Source: Hyphomicrobiales bacterium (GTDB lineage Bacteria; Pseudomonadota; Alphaproteobacteria; Rhizobiales; Beijerinckiaceae). Taken from it: a stretch of 64,000 nucleotides of DNA. This document shows positions 22,930 to 32,325 of this stretch, one piece after another. The notes under the pieces are model-generated. The model was not told where the DNA came from. It did not search any database and saw only the letters and a program-made list of their open reading frames with translations. The stretch lies in assembly GCA_027489955.1 (NCBI GenBank), contig JAIXYZ010000013.1, positions 248,001-312,000 of the forward strand. Reading direction: 5' to 3'. How positions within the stretch are numbered: position 1 is the first letter of the stretch; each line of letters begins with the position of its first letter. Made by a program: the position numbers and the translations under genes.

Positions 22930-24317
22930 CGGGCTTGCGCGTCGGAGGACGCCTCGACCGGTTCTCCATCGGCGCGCGGCTCTTCGTGGCCGCCATCGCC
23001 TGCAGCGCGGTCATCCTGCTGATCTCGGGCGTCGTGCTGTCGGCGATCTACCGCCGGGTGACCGAGCGCGCCTTCGACGAGCGCCTGCACATCTATCTCA
23101 CCGAGCTCGTCGGCGACCTCGCCGCACCGCTGGACAGCGACCGGGGCAATCTGGGGTCCATCGCCGAGCCCCGCTTCGAGCAGCCGCTGTCGGGCTGGTA
23201 CTGGCAGATCACCCAGCTCGACAATCCGCGGCGCGAGGTGCGGGCCTCCCGCTCCCTCGTCGGCACGGAGCTGCCGATCCTGACCGATCTGGGCGTGCGC
23301 GCCACGGTCGGCGAGCGGCGCGAGGGCTACGGCACGGGCCTCGACGACCGCCGCCTGCGCATCGTGGAGCGCCGTGTCGATCTCGGCGACGAGGGACGCT
23401 ATCTCATCGCGGTCGCCGGCGATGCCAGCGAGATCGACCGCGAGACCGGCGATTTCAACCGCGCGGTCGCGGTGACCTTCCTGCTGCTGGGCGCGGCGCT
23501 CGCGCTCTCCACCCTGGTGCAGGTGCGGTTCGGCCTGCGGCCGCTGAGCCAGCTCGGCGCCTCGGTCGTCGCGGTCAGGCGCGGCGAGGCGGACCACATA
23601 GCCGGGCGCTATCCCCCTGACATCGCCCCTCTGGCGGGCGAACTCAACCTGCTTCTCGACACCAATCGCGAGATCGTGGAGCGGGCGCGCACCCATGTGG
23701 GCAACCTGGCGCACGCGCTCAAGACACCGCTGTCGGTGCTCGCCAATGAGGCGCAGGGCAGCCGGTCCCCGCTGGCCGCCCACGTGCGCCACCAGACCGA
23801 GGTAATGCGCGACCAGGTCAACTACCATCTGGGCCGCGCGCGGGCGGCCGCCCTGTCCACGGGACTCGGCGCCGCGACCGCCGCGCGCCCCGTCGTCGAA
23901 GGCCTCGCCCGGGTCTTCGCCAAGCTGAACAGCGAGCGCGGCCTCACCATCTCCATCGAGGTGCCCGACGACCTGAGGGTCCGCTGCGAGGAGCAGGACC
24001 TGCAGGAAATGCTGGGCAACCTCATCGACAATGCCTGCAAATGGTCCGCGGGCGAGGTGCGGATCGGCGCGACGGTGCTGGACGATCCGGGGCTGCCCTA
24101 CGTGGTCTTCTGCGTTGACGACGACGGGCCCGGCCTGCCGGAGGCCAAGCGCGAGGAGGTCCTGCGCCGCGGCCGCCGTCTGGACGAGAGCCGTCCGGGC
24201 TCGGGCCTGGGCCTTGCCATCGTCGTCGATCTCGCCGCATTGCACTCGGGCGCGCTGACCCTGGAGACGTCTCCCGCGGGCGGCTTGAGGGCGCTGCTGA
24301 AGCTGCCGGCGGTCTGA
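22926..24317 (+). CDS. feuQ: Sensor histidine kinase, FeuQ/PhoQ-like
   Basis: 463 residues from GTG 22926. A transmembrane helix (about 17-43) and a second one (about 180-203) enclose a ~135-residue periplasmic sensor. HAMP-like linker follows, then the H-box with His263 (NLAHALKTPLSVL) and HATPase motifs NLIDNACKWS, DDDGPGLPEAKR and GSGLGLAIVVDLAA. It phosphorylates the upstream regulator. The periplasmic domain would be accessible to the small periplasmic protein encoded two genes upstream. Confidence 0.75.
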   Translation: MTGLRVGGRLDRFSIGARLFVAAIACSAVILLISGVVLSAIYRRVTERAFDERLHIYLTELVGDLAAPLDSDRGNLGSIAEPRFEQPLSGWYWQITQLDNPRREVRASRSLVGTELPILTDLGVRATVGERREGYGTGLDDRRLRIVERRVDLGDEGRYLIAVAGDASEIDRETGDFNRAVAVTFLLLGAALALSTLVQVRFGLRPLSQLGASVVAVRRGEADHIAGRYPPDIAPLAGELNLLLDTNREIVERARTHVGNLAHALKTPLSVLANEAQGSRSPLAAHVRHQTEVMRDQVNYHLGRARAAALSTGLGAATAARPVVEGLARVFAKLNSERGLTISIEVPDDLRVRCEEQDLQEMLGNLIDNACKWSAGEVRIGATVLDDPGLPYVVFCVDDDGPGLPEAKREEVLRRGRRLDESRPGSGLGLAIVVDLAALHSGALTLETSPAGGLRALLKLPAV

Positions 24318-24393
24318 CGGTGCCGGCGCTCGCGACCCTATGTCGCCAGAGGCGACGGATGAACGGACACCTCACTCGCTGTAAAGCGATGCC

Positions 24394-25476
24394 ATGACGA
24401 TCTGGATCGTGTTCGCGCTGATGACGGGAGCCGTGGCACTGGCCGTGCTCTGGCCGCTGGCGCGCGTGCGCGCCGCGCCCGGCGGCTCGGCGCCGGGTGA
24501 CGAGGATCTCGGCTTCTATCGCTCCCAGATCGACGACATCGCCCGGGAGGCCGCGCGCGGGCTGATCGGCCCCGCCGAGGCCGAATCCGCCCGCACCGAA
24601 GCCGCCCGCCGCCTGATCCGCGCCCGTGCCGCCGCGCCCGCCGGGCCGGACGGCTCGGAGCCCGCCCTGCGTCGGCGCCGGGCCGCATCGGCTTTCGCGA
24701 TCTCGATGATCCCGCTCGTTTCCCTCGGCCTGTACGGCGCATTCGGCTCGCCGCACCTGCCGGCCCAGCCGCTCGAGGCGCGGCTGACCGTGGACCCGAC
24801 GCAGCTCAGCCTCGCCGATGCCGTCGGCCGGATCGAGGCGCATCTGGCGCGCAACCCCGACGACGGCCGCGGCTGGGAATTGCTGGCTCCGGTCTATTTG
24901 CGCCTGGGGCGCGCGCAGGACGCCGCCAGCGCCTACGGTCGTGCCTTGTCCCTCCTCGGACCCACGCCCGAGCGTCTGGTCGACCAGGCCGAGGCGCTGG
25001 TCCTGGCCGGCGACGGCGTCGTGTCCGCCGAGGCGCGCAAGGCGATCGACACCGCGCTGGCGCAGGCCCCCGACATGGCCAAGGCCCGCTACTACCGCGC
25101 GCTGGCCATGGAGCAGGACGGCGACCGCGAGGGCGCCCGCGCCGCCTTCGCGGCCCTGGCCCGCTCGGCCGCTGCGGACGCCCCCTGGCTGCCGATGGTG
25201 CGCGCGCGCCTGGCCGCGCTGGACGGAACGGCGACGGGTTCGACCGCCGACCCGGCCATCCGCGCCATGGTGGAAAGCCTGGCGGCACGCCTCGCCGCGG
25301 GCGGTGGCGACGCCGAGAGCTGGGCCCGCCTCGTACGCTCTTATGCGGTGCTCGGCGAGCGCGAGAAGGCGGCCGAGGCGCTGGCCTCCGCACGACGCGA
25401 GCTCGCCGCCGATCCCGCCGCGCTTGCCCGGCTGGGGACGCTCGCCACCGAATTTGCCCTGACGGAGCGCCGATGA
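24394..25476 (+). CDS. ccmI: Cytochrome c maturation protein CcmI
   Basis: 360 residues. An N-terminal transmembrane helix ([20 protein letters not shown]) is followed by a cytoplasmic segment ([19 protein letters not shown], typical of CcmI), a second transmembrane helix (about 93-115), then periplasmic TPR repeats ([20 protein letters not shown]). CcmI chaperones apocytochrome c to the CcmF/H ligase. It is first of the ccmI-E-F-H operon with an ATGA overlap to ccmE. A small 6-bp GC hairpin (24342-24356) lies just upstream. Confidence 0.93.
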   Translation: MTIWIVFALMTGAVALAVLWPLARVRAAPGGSAPGDEDLGFYRSQIDDIAREAARGLIGPAEAESARTEAARRLIRARAAAPAGPDGSEPALRRRRAASAFAISMIPLVSLGLYGAFGSPHLPAQPLEARLTVDPTQLSLADAVGRIEAHLARNPDDGRGWELLAPVYLRLGRAQDAASAYGRALSLLGPTPERLVDQAEALVLAGDGVVSAEARKAIDTALAQAPDMAKARYYRALAMEQDGDREGARAAFAALARSAAADAPWLPMVRARLAALDGTATGSTADPAIRAMVESLAARLAAGGGDAESWARLVRSYAVLGEREKAAEALASARRELAADPAALARLGTLATEFALTERR

Positions 25477-25949
25477 GCCAGACCATCGCGACGCGCCGCC
25501 CGATGACGCGCAAAAGCCGCCGCCTCGTGATGATCGGCACCGCGCTCGCGGTCCTCGCCGTCGCGCTGGGGCTCGTCCTCTTCGCGCTGCGTGATTCGAT
25601 CGTGTTCTTCTACGGGCCGACCGCCATCGCGGAGAAGGGCATCGCGCCGGGCACCCGGCTGCGGCTCGGCGGCCTGGTCCAGCCCGGCACCGTGGTGCGC
25701 GAGGGCGACCAGACAGTCCGCTTCTCGGTGGGAGACGGCAACCGCACGATGACGGTCGCCTATCGCGGCCTGCTGCCGGACCTGTTCCGCGAGGGGCAGG
25801 GCGTGGTGGCCGAGGGTGTGCTGCAACCCGACGGCTCGTTCCGCGCCGACAGCGTCCTTGCCAAGCATGACGAGAACTACATGCCGCGCGAGGTGGCCGA
25901 CGAATTGAAGAAGCAGGGCCACTGGCAGGACGGGGCGAAGCCCAAATGA
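25473..25949 (+). CDS. ccmE: Cytochrome c heme chaperone CcmE
   Basis: 158 residues. N-terminal membrane anchor (about 17-38), then the OB-fold periplasmic domain. His132 in the [10 protein letters not shown] motif is the heme-attachment residue. It carries heme from CcmC to the CcmF ligase. ATG 25473 overlaps the ccmI stop, and ccmF starts 7 bases after its end. Confidence 0.96.
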   Translation: MSQTIATRRPMTRKSRRLVMIGTALAVLAVALGLVLFALRDSIVFFYGPTAIAEKGIAPGTRLRLGGLVQPGTVVREGDQTVRFSVGDGNRTMTVAYRGLLPDLFREGQGVVAEGVLQPDGSFRADSVLAKHDENYMPREVADELKKQGHWQDGAKPK

Positions 25950-25956
25950 GCCGCTT

Positions 25957-27933
25957 ATGCTGATCGAGGCCGGACATTACGCGCTCGTTCTGGCGCTCGC
26001 CGTCTGCATCGTGCAGACCATCGTGCCCGTCTGGGGTGCGCGCCGCGACGACGCGGCCCTGATGGAGATGGGCGCGGCCTGCGCGCTGGCGAGCTTTGCC
26101 TGCGTCGCGTTCTCCTTCGTCGCCCTGTCCCACGCCTACCTCGTGTCGGACTTCTCGATCCGCAACGTGGTGGAAAACTCCCATTCCCAGAAGCCGCTGA
26201 TCTACAAGCTCACGGGCGTGTGGGGGAACCACGAGGGCTCGATGCTCCTGTGGGTCCTCGTGCTGACGGTCTTCGCCGCGCTCGTCGCCCTGTCCCGGCG
26301 CTCGCTGCCCGCGCGCCTGCGCGCCAACGCGCTCGGGGTCCAGGGCGCCATCGCGGTGGCGTTCCTGCTCTTCGTGCTCGTCACGTCCAACCCGTTCTCG
26401 CGCCTCAGCCCAGCGCCGTTCGAGGGCCGCGACCTCAACCCCATCCTCCAGGACCCCGGGCTCGCGATCCATCCGCCGCTTCTCTACATCGGCTATGTCG
26501 GCCTCTCGATCGCGTTCGCCTTCGCGCTCGCCGCCCTCATCGAGGGCCGGATCGACGCCGTCTGGGCCCGCGCCGTGCGGCCCTGGACCCTGGCGGCCTG
26601 GGCCTTCCTTACGCTCGGCATCTCGATGGGCTCCTATTGGGCCTATTACGAGCTCGGCTGGGGCGGCTTCTGGTTCTGGGATCCGGTCGAGAACGCCTCG
26701 CTGATGCCGTGGCTGGCGGCCACCGCGCTCCTCCATTCGGTCGTGGTCATGGAGCGGCGCGAGGCGCTGAAGGTCTGGACGATCTTCCTCGCCATCCTCG
26801 CCTTCTCGCTGTCGCTGGTCGGCACGTTCCTCGTCAGGTCCGGCGTCCTCACATCCGTCCACGCCTTCGCGACCGATCCCGGCCGCGGCGCGTTCATCCT
26901 GGGCATCCTGACCGTGTTCATCGGCGGCGGGCTTGCGCTGTTCGCGTGGCGCGCCCCGCTCCTGCGCCAGGGCGGACTGTTCGCCCCGATCTCGCGCGAA
27001 GGCGCCCTGGTCGTGAACAACCTCCTGTTCTCCACGGCCTGCGGCACGGTCCTTATCGGGACGCTCTATCCGCTGGCCCTGGAGGCGGCGATCGGCGCCA
27101 AGATCTCCGTCGGCCCCCCTTTCTTCAACCTCACCGTCGGCGCCATCGCGCTGCCGCTGCTGCTCCTGCTTCCGTTCGGCCAGCAGCTGGCATGGAAGCG
27201 AGGCGACGCGCTCGGCGCGGCCCAGCGCCTCATGGCCGCCTTCGCGCTCGCCATCGTGGCCGTCCTGGCGACGTTTGCCTTCGCCCGCGGCGGTCCGGTC
27301 CTGGCACCCATCGGCGTCGGCATCGGCGCGTTCGTCGCCATCGGCGCGGTGGTGGAGATTTCAGGCCGCGCCTTCGGCCGAGGCGTGCCGCTGCGCGTCG
27401 CCCTGAGCCGGGCCCTCGGCCTGCCGCGCTCCGCCTGGGGCACGGCCGCCGCCCATTTCGGCGTCGGCGTGACGGTCCTGGGCCTTGCCGCCGCGGCGTG
27501 GGGCACCGAAACGCTGGTGGTGATGAAGCCGGGCGATCGCGCTTCGGTCGGGCCGTATGTCGCGACGCTGGAGCGGGTGGTCCCGCGCTCGCTCGCCAAT
27601 TACCGCGAGGATGTCGGCGTCTTCGCGCTGACCCGGGCCGACGGCACCTCCGCCGGGACGCTGGATGCCTCCAAGCGCCTGTACCTCACCCGCAACATGC
27701 CCACGACCGAGGCAGGTATCCGCACGGTAGGCCTCAGCCAGATCTATGTCAGCCTCGGTGAGGCGGAGCCCGGCGGCATCGGCGTCCGGCTCTACTACAA
27801 GCCCTTCGTGCTGCTGATCTGGATCGGCTCGCTGTTCATGGCCGCCGGCGGCTTCTGGGCGATGACGGACCGCCGCTTCCGCGTCGGCGCGCCCGTCCGC
27901 GCCGCGGTGCCGCAACGGGAGGCGCGAGCGTGA
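25957..27933 (+). CDS. ccmF: Heme lyase subunit CcmF
   Basis: 658 residues, polytopic (about 15 helices). The Trp-rich heme-handling motif is [19 protein letters not shown], and upstream [18 protein letters not shown] is also typical. It forms the holocytochrome c synthetase with CcmH and CcmI in the inner membrane. It ends with a GTGA overlap into ccmH. Confidence 0.97.
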   Translation: MLIEAGHYALVLALAVCIVQTIVPVWGARRDDAALMEMGAACALASFACVAFSFVALSHAYLVSDFSIRNVVENSHSQKPLIYKLTGVWGNHEGSMLLWVLVLTVFAALVALSRRSLPARLRANALGVQGAIAVAFLLFVLVTSNPFSRLSPAPFEGRDLNPILQDPGLAIHPPLLYIGYVGLSIAFAFALAALIEGRIDAVWARAVRPWTLAAWAFLTLGISMGSYWAYYELGWGGFWFWDPVENASLMPWLAATALLHSVVVMERREALKVWTIFLAILAFSLSLVGTFLVRSGVLTSVHAFATDPGRGAFILGILTVFIGGGLALFAWRAPLLRQGGLFAPISREGALVVNNLLFSTACGTVLIGTLYPLALEAAIGAKISVGPPFFNLTVGAIALPLLLLLPFGQQLAWKRGDALGAAQRLMAAFALAIVAVLATFAFARGGPVLAPIGVGIGAFVAIGAVVEISGRAFGRGVPLRVALSRALGLPRSAWGTAAAHFGVGVTVLGLAAAAWGTETLVVMKPGDRASVGPYVATLERVVPRSLANYREDVGVFALTRADGTSAGTLDASKRLYLTRNMPTTEAGIRTVGLSQIYVSLGEAEPGGIGVRLYYKPFVLLIWIGSLFMAAGGFWAMTDRRFRVGAPVRAAVPQREARA

Positions 27934-28409
27934 TCCGCGCGCTCCGGGCCGCGCTGCTGGCCGCGCTCCTCGCCTGGCCGGCATCGGTCTTTGCGGTGCA
28001 GCCCGATGAGGTCCTGCCCGATCCGGCTTTGGAGACCCGCGCCCGCTCCCTTTCGGCCGAGTTGCGCTGCCTCGTCTGCCAGAACCAGTCCATCGACGAT
28101 TCCGACGCCCCGCTCGCCCGCGACCTGCGCCTGCTCGTCCGCGAACGGCTGAAGGCGGGCGACACCGACGCGGCCGTGCGGGGTTTCGTGGTCGCGCGCT
28201 ACGGCGAGTTCGTCCTGCTGCGGCCGCCCTTCGGCGCGCACACGCTGCTCCTGTGGCTGGCGCCGGCTCTGCTGGGCGCTGCGGGATTGTTCGGCGTGTG
28301 GCGGCTTGCGCGGCGGCGGGCCGAGCCTTCGGCCGAGGACGCCGTCCTTACACCGCAGGAGCGGGCCGAGCTTGCGGCAGCGGGCGCGGAGACGTCCGAC
28401 CGCGGCTGA
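27930..28409 (+). CDS. ccmH: Cytochrome c maturation thiol protein CcmH
   Basis: 159 residues from GTG 27930. Signal or anchor sequence 1-22, then the redox motif [10 protein letters not shown] with Cys47 and Cys50, and a C-terminal transmembrane helix ([20 protein letters not shown]). It reduces the apocytochrome CXXCH thiols. The gene order I-E-F-H without ccmABCDG here is the usual alphaproteobacterial split arrangement. Confidence 0.95.
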   Translation: MIRALRAALLAALLAWPASVFAVQPDEVLPDPALETRARSLSAELRCLVCQNQSIDDSDAPLARDLRLLVRERLKAGDTDAAVRGFVVARYGEFVLLRPPFGAHTLLLWLAPALLGAAGLFGVWRLARRRAEPSAEDAVLTPQERAELAAAGAETSDRG

Positions 28410-28530
28410 GGCCCGATCGGCCTGGCCACAACCTTACGAACATTTCATGCCGCGGCGAATGCCAGTTAAGGCTGGCCGCACCACATTCGCTCCCAACGAT
28501 AGGCAACAAAGCCATCGACAGGAGTGACAG

Positions 28531-30108
28531 ATGTCCGAACAGATCGATCAGGCCCGCAGGGCCACACCCGTCCGCAGGTCGGGATTCAGGATGCTTCTGG
28601 GCGCCGTCGGCATCGGCGCGCTCGTTGCCGGCGCGGGCACCGTGTCCGGCGTCTTCGCCCCCGGCCAGACCGCTGCGATCGCGCAGAACCTGTCGGCCCC
28701 CACCGCCGCCACGCCGGCACCGGCCGTGCTCGCGCCCGTCTCCTTCGCCGACGTCGTCGAGCGGGTGAAGCCGGCCGTCGTCTCCATCCGCGTGAAGACC
28801 GCCGTGGAGCAGACCGCCGGCCGTGAAGGGCCATCGTTCGGCCTGCCCGACGGGCATCCGCTTGAACGCTTCTTCCGCGAGTTCCGCGAACGCGGCGGCG
28901 AGTTCGGCCGCCGGGGCGAGCGCCAGGAGCGGGGCGGCCAGCCGCGCCGGTTCGGCATGAGCCAGGGCTCGGGCTTCTTCATCAGCGCCGACGGCTACGT
29001 CGTCACCAACAACCATGTCATCGACAAGGGCATGGAGGTGGAGGTGACCACCGATGGCGGGCAGACGCTGACCGCCAAGGTGGTCGGCACCGACCCCAAG
29101 ACCGACCTCGCCCTGCTGAAGGTGCAGGAGGAGGGCAATTACCCCTACGTTTCGCTCGCCAAGTCGACGCCCCGCGTCGGCGACTGGGTCGTCGCGGTCG
29201 GCAACCCGTTCGGCCTCGGCGGAACCGTGACCGCCGGCATCGTCTCGGCCCGCGGCCGCGACATCGGCGCCGGCCCGTACGATGACTTCCTCCAGATCGA
29301 CGCGGCGGTGAACCGCGGCAATTCCGGCGGCCCGGCCTTCAACCTGAACGGCGAGGTCATCGGCGTGAACACCGCGATCGCCTCTCCCTCGGGCGGCAAT
29401 GTCGGCATCGCCTTCGCCATCCCCACCGAGGCGGTCCAGAAGGTCGTCGCCGACCTGAAGGCTACCGGCACGGTCGAGCGCGGCTTCCTGGGCGTGCAGA
29501 TCCAGCCCGTCACCAAGGACATCGCCGCGAGCCTCGGCCTCAAGGAGGCGGAAGGCGCCATCGTCGCCCGGATCGAGGAGAACAGCCCGGCCGGCAAGGC
29601 GGGCATCCGTACCGGCGATGCGATCCTCTCGGTCAACGGCAAGGCCATCGCCAGCGCCCGCGAGCTCTCCCGCGAGATCGCGAACCTGAAGCCCGGCTCC
29701 AGCGCGGACCTGAAGGTCTGGCGCGATGGCGCGACCCGCGACGTCAAGGTCCAGCTCGGCCGGCTTCCGGGCGAGAGGGCCGCGGCGGCGGGCACGCCCT
29801 CCGGCGTCGAGGGTACGGCCGAAACCGGCCGGCTCGGCCTGCGCCTTGCGCCTGCGGCCGGCGTTTCCGGCCTCGACAAGACCGGCGTCCTCGTCGTCGG
29901 CGTCGAGCCGGGCAGCGAGGCCGCCGAGCGCGGGCTGAAGACCGGCGACGTCATCGCCGAGGTGGGCGGCCGCGCCGTCCAGAGCCCCGCCGACGTGCAG
30001 AAGGCCATCGCCGACAGCCGCAAGGAGGGCCGCCGCGCCGTCCTGTTCCGGCTCGAGACCGAGGAAGGCGCGCGCTTCGTGGCGCTGCCGACCCCGCCCG
30101 CCGGCTGA
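28531..30108 (+). CDS. degP: DegP/HtrA-family periplasmic serine protease
   Basis: 525 residues. An N-terminal signal or anchor (about 20-50) leads to the trypsin-like domain with His162 (TNNHVID), Asp192 (KTDLALLKV) and Ser265 (RGNSGGPAF). Two PDZ domains follow (about 315-405 and 425-520). A charged Arg/Glu-rich loop at 110-140 is the LA-loop region. It degrades or refolds damaged envelope proteins. It lies downstream of ccmH and upstream of a two-component system, an arrangement I recognise from Rhizobiales. Ribosome site AGGAG is at normal spacing. Confidence 0.94.
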   Translation: MSEQIDQARRATPVRRSGFRMLLGAVGIGALVAGAGTVSGVFAPGQTAAIAQNLSAPTAATPAPAVLAPVSFADVVERVKPAVVSIRVKTAVEQTAGREGPSFGLPDGHPLERFFREFRERGGEFGRRGERQERGGQPRRFGMSQGSGFFISADGYVVTNNHVIDKGMEVEVTTDGGQTLTAKVVGTDPKTDLALLKVQEEGNYPYVSLAKSTPRVGDWVVAVGNPFGLGGTVTAGIVSARGRDIGAGPYDDFLQIDAAVNRGNSGGPAFNLNGEVIGVNTAIASPSGGNVGIAFAIPTEAVQKVVADLKATGTVERGFLGVQIQPVTKDIAASLGLKEAEGAIVARIEENSPAGKAGIRTGDAILSVNGKAIASARELSREIANLKPGSSADLKVWRDGATRDVKVQLGRLPGERAAAAGTPSGVEGTAETGRLGLRLAPAAGVSGLDKTGVLVVGVEPGSEAAERGLKTGDVIAEVGGRAVQSPADVQKAIADSRKEGRRAVLFRLETEEGARFVALPTPPAG

Positions 30109-30241
30109 CCGTTTGGAACGGCGCGCCGACGCTTTCAGGTCGCCCCCTGAGGCGTGCCGTTTCGACTGCGGCAGGCCGGACAATGCCCCCCGTCCGGCCT
30201 GCCGCTCCCTTTCGCCTTGAGATCGGGACGCTTTTCCCGTC

Positions 30242-30247
30242 TAGACT
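30242..30247 (+). promoter_or_regulatory. Putative -10 element giving a near-leaderless transcript
   Basis: TAGACT lies 7 bases before the regulator ATG at 30255, where transcription would begin at or next to the start codon. TTGAGA at 30217-30222 could be a -35 with long spacing. The same nine bases CTAGACTGG occur before glnE. Low to moderate support. Confidence 0.35.
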
Positions 30248-30254
30248 GGACGCC

Positions 30255-30938
30255 ATGCGCATTCTGGTTGTCGAGGACGATGTCGAGGCCGCGGCCTATC
30301 TGACGAAGGCCTTCCGCGAGGTCGGCCATGTCGCGGACCATGCGCCCGACGGCCTGGAAGGCTACGCGCTCGCCCGCGAGGGCCAGTACGACGCGCTGGT
30401 CGTCGACCGCATGCTGCCTCGCCTGGACGGCCTTTCCCTCATCCGCTCCCTGCGCGAGCAGGACGTGCAGACCCCGGCCCTCATCCTCTCGGCCCTCGGC
30501 CAGGTGGACGACCGCGTGAAGGGGCTGCGCGCCGGCGGCGACGACTACCTGCCCAAGCCCTACGCCTTCTCCGAACTGCTGGCGCGCATCGAGGTGCTGG
30601 CGCGGCGGCGGGGCGGTCCGTCCGGCGAGCCGACGACCTACCGCGTCGGCGACCTGGAGCTCGACCGCCTGTCCCACCGCGTCGCGCGCGGCGGCCAGGA
30701 CATCCCGCTCCAGCCGCGTGAATTCCGCCTGTTGGAATATCTGATGAAGCATGCCGGGCAGGTGGTCACCCGCACGATGCTCCTGGAGAACGTCTGGGAC
30801 TACCATTTCGACCCGCAGACGAACGTCATCGACGTCCACGTCTCGCGGCTCCGCGCCAAGATCGACAAGGGCCACGACACCCCGCTGATCCATACGATCC
30901 GCGGCGCGGGATATCAGATCCGTGACGGCGCTCGGTAA
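30255..30938 (+). CDS. OmpR-family response regulator
   Basis: 227 residues, start ATG 30255 (MRILVVEDDVEAAA); the longer frame upstream is Pro/Arg-rich non-coding sequence. Receiver domain with Asp51 (LVVDRMLPRLDG) and KPYAFSELLARI. The winged helix (about 130-225) ends HTIRGAGYQIRD. No Shine-Dalgarno sequence is visible, consistent with leaderless translation. It pairs with the overlapping sensor kinase and follows degP, suggesting envelope stress sensing. I do not assign a named system. Confidence 0.9.
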   Translation: MRILVVEDDVEAAAYLTKAFREVGHVADHAPDGLEGYALAREGQYDALVVDRMLPRLDGLSLIRSLREQDVQTPALILSALGQVDDRVKGLRAGGDDYLPKPYAFSELLARIEVLARRRGGPSGEPTTYRVGDLELDRLSHRVARGGQDIPLQPREFRLLEYLMKHAGQVVTRTMLLENVWDYHFDPQTNVIDVHVSRLRAKIDKGHDTPLIHTIRGAGYQIRDGAR

Positions 30939-32316
30939 GCTCTTCCGCACAACCGCGTTCCGGATCACGCTCGCCTATCTCGTGGTCTTCGCGCTGTTTG
31001 CTGGCTTCATCCTGGGCTACGTCGCCTGGAACGCGCGCAACCTCATCATGGAGCAGGCGCGCAGCACGATCGAGGCCGAGATCGGCGGGCTCGCCGAGCA
31101 ATACCGCCTCGGCAACATTCGCCGGCTCATCTTCTCCGTGGAGCGTCGCGCCCGCGCGCCGGGAGCCTCGCTCTATCTGGTCACGACCTTCGCCGGGGAG
31201 CGGCTGTCGGGCAATATCGGCGCCATCGAGCCGGGCGTCATCGACACGCCGGGCGAGCGCGTGATCGACTACGCGCTGAGCGAGGAGGGCGCGGAGCCCC
31301 GCAAGGCGCTGGTGCGCGTCATGGTGCTGCCGGGCGGGTTCCGTCTCCTCGTGGGGCGGGACCTCGTGGAGCAGGAGCAATTCCGCTTCGTCATCCGCCG
31401 TGCCTTCGGCTGGTCTCTGGCGCTCATCGTCGTGCTCGGCTGCCTCGGCGGGTGGTTCATCACCCGGCGCGTGCTCAAGCGCGTCGACGCCATGACCGAG
31501 ACCACGCGCACGATCATGGCCGGGGACCTGTCCGGCCGGCTGCCCGTGGGCGCGACCGGCGACGAGCTCGACCGACTCGCCGCCAATCTCAACGCGATGC
31601 TGGACCGGATCGGCGAACTGATGACCGGCCTCAAGGAGGTCTCGGACAACATCGCCCACGATCTGAAGACGCCGCTGACGCGCCTGCGAAACCGCACCGA
31701 GGAGGCCCTGCGCAGCGCGCGGGACCCGGCCGAGTTCCGCGCCGCGCTCGAATCCACGCTGGAGGAGAGCGACACCCTCATCCGGCTGTTCAACGCGCTC
31801 CTGATGATCGCCCGCGTCGAGGCCGGCCAGAGCGCGGAGCAGTTCACGACCGTGGATGCCGCCGCCGTCGTGGACGGCGTGGCTGAGCTCTACGAGCCGC
31901 TGATCGAGGAGGCGGGCGGCACGCTCGCCGTCTCGACCGAGCCCGGCCTGTCCTTCCACGGCAGCCGCGAACTCGTCGGCCAGGTCGTCTCCAATCTCCT
32001 CGACAACGCCATCAAGTACGGCGCGCGCGATGCCGCGGACGGCACGCCCGCCTCCGGTCCCGCCATCGCGATCGCGGCGCGCCGCGCGGGCGACCGGATC
32101 GAGATCGTCGTCGCCGATGGCGGCCCCGGCATTCCGGCCGAGGCGCGGGCGAAGGCGGTGGAACGCTTCGCGCGGCTCGAGGGCGCCCGCTCGCGGCCGG
32201 GCTTCGGCCTCGGCCTCAGCCTCGCCACCGCCGTGGCGCGACTTCACGGTGGAGAATTGCGCCTGGAGGACAACGCTCCCGGCCTCAAGGCTGTTCTGTC
32301 GCTTCCGGGCGCCTAG
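30922..32316 (+). CDS. Sensor histidine kinase (HAMP type)
   Basis: 464 residues from GTG 30922, overlapping the regulator by 17 bases. Transmembrane helices near 13-35 and 160-182 bracket a ~120-residue periplasmic domain. HAMP follows (RRVLKRVDAMTETTRTIMAG), then the H-box with His246 (NIAHDLKTPLTRL) and HATPase motifs NLLDNAIKYG, DGGPGIPAEA and GFGLGLSLATAVARL. It phosphorylates the upstream regulator. The ligand is unknown. Confidence 0.92.
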   Translation: MTALGKLFRTTAFRITLAYLVVFALFAGFILGYVAWNARNLIMEQARSTIEAEIGGLAEQYRLGNIRRLIFSVERRARAPGASLYLVTTFAGERLSGNIGAIEPGVIDTPGERVIDYALSEEGAEPRKALVRVMVLPGGFRLLVGRDLVEQEQFRFVIRRAFGWSLALIVVLGCLGGWFITRRVLKRVDAMTETTRTIMAGDLSGRLPVGATGDELDRLAANLNAMLDRIGELMTGLKEVSDNIAHDLKTPLTRLRNRTEEALRSARDPAEFRAALESTLEESDTLIRLFNALLMIARVEAGQSAEQFTTVDAAAVVDGVAELYEPLIEEAGGTLAVSTEPGLSFHGSRELVGQVVSNLLDNAIKYGARDAADGTPASGPAIAIAARRAGDRIEIVVADGGPGIPAEARAKAVERFARLEGARSRPGFGLGLSLATAVARLHGGELRLEDNAPGLKAVLSLPGA

Positions 32317-32319
32317 ACT
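32314..32319 (+). promoter_or_regulatory. Putative -10 element before glnE
   Basis: TAGACT ends 6 bases before the glnE ATG at 32326, within the end of the kinase gene. It is part of the same CTAGACTGG string seen at 30241-30249. It would give a leaderless glnE transcript; no good -35 is seen. Confidence 0.3.
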
Positions 32320-32325
32320 GGCGGC

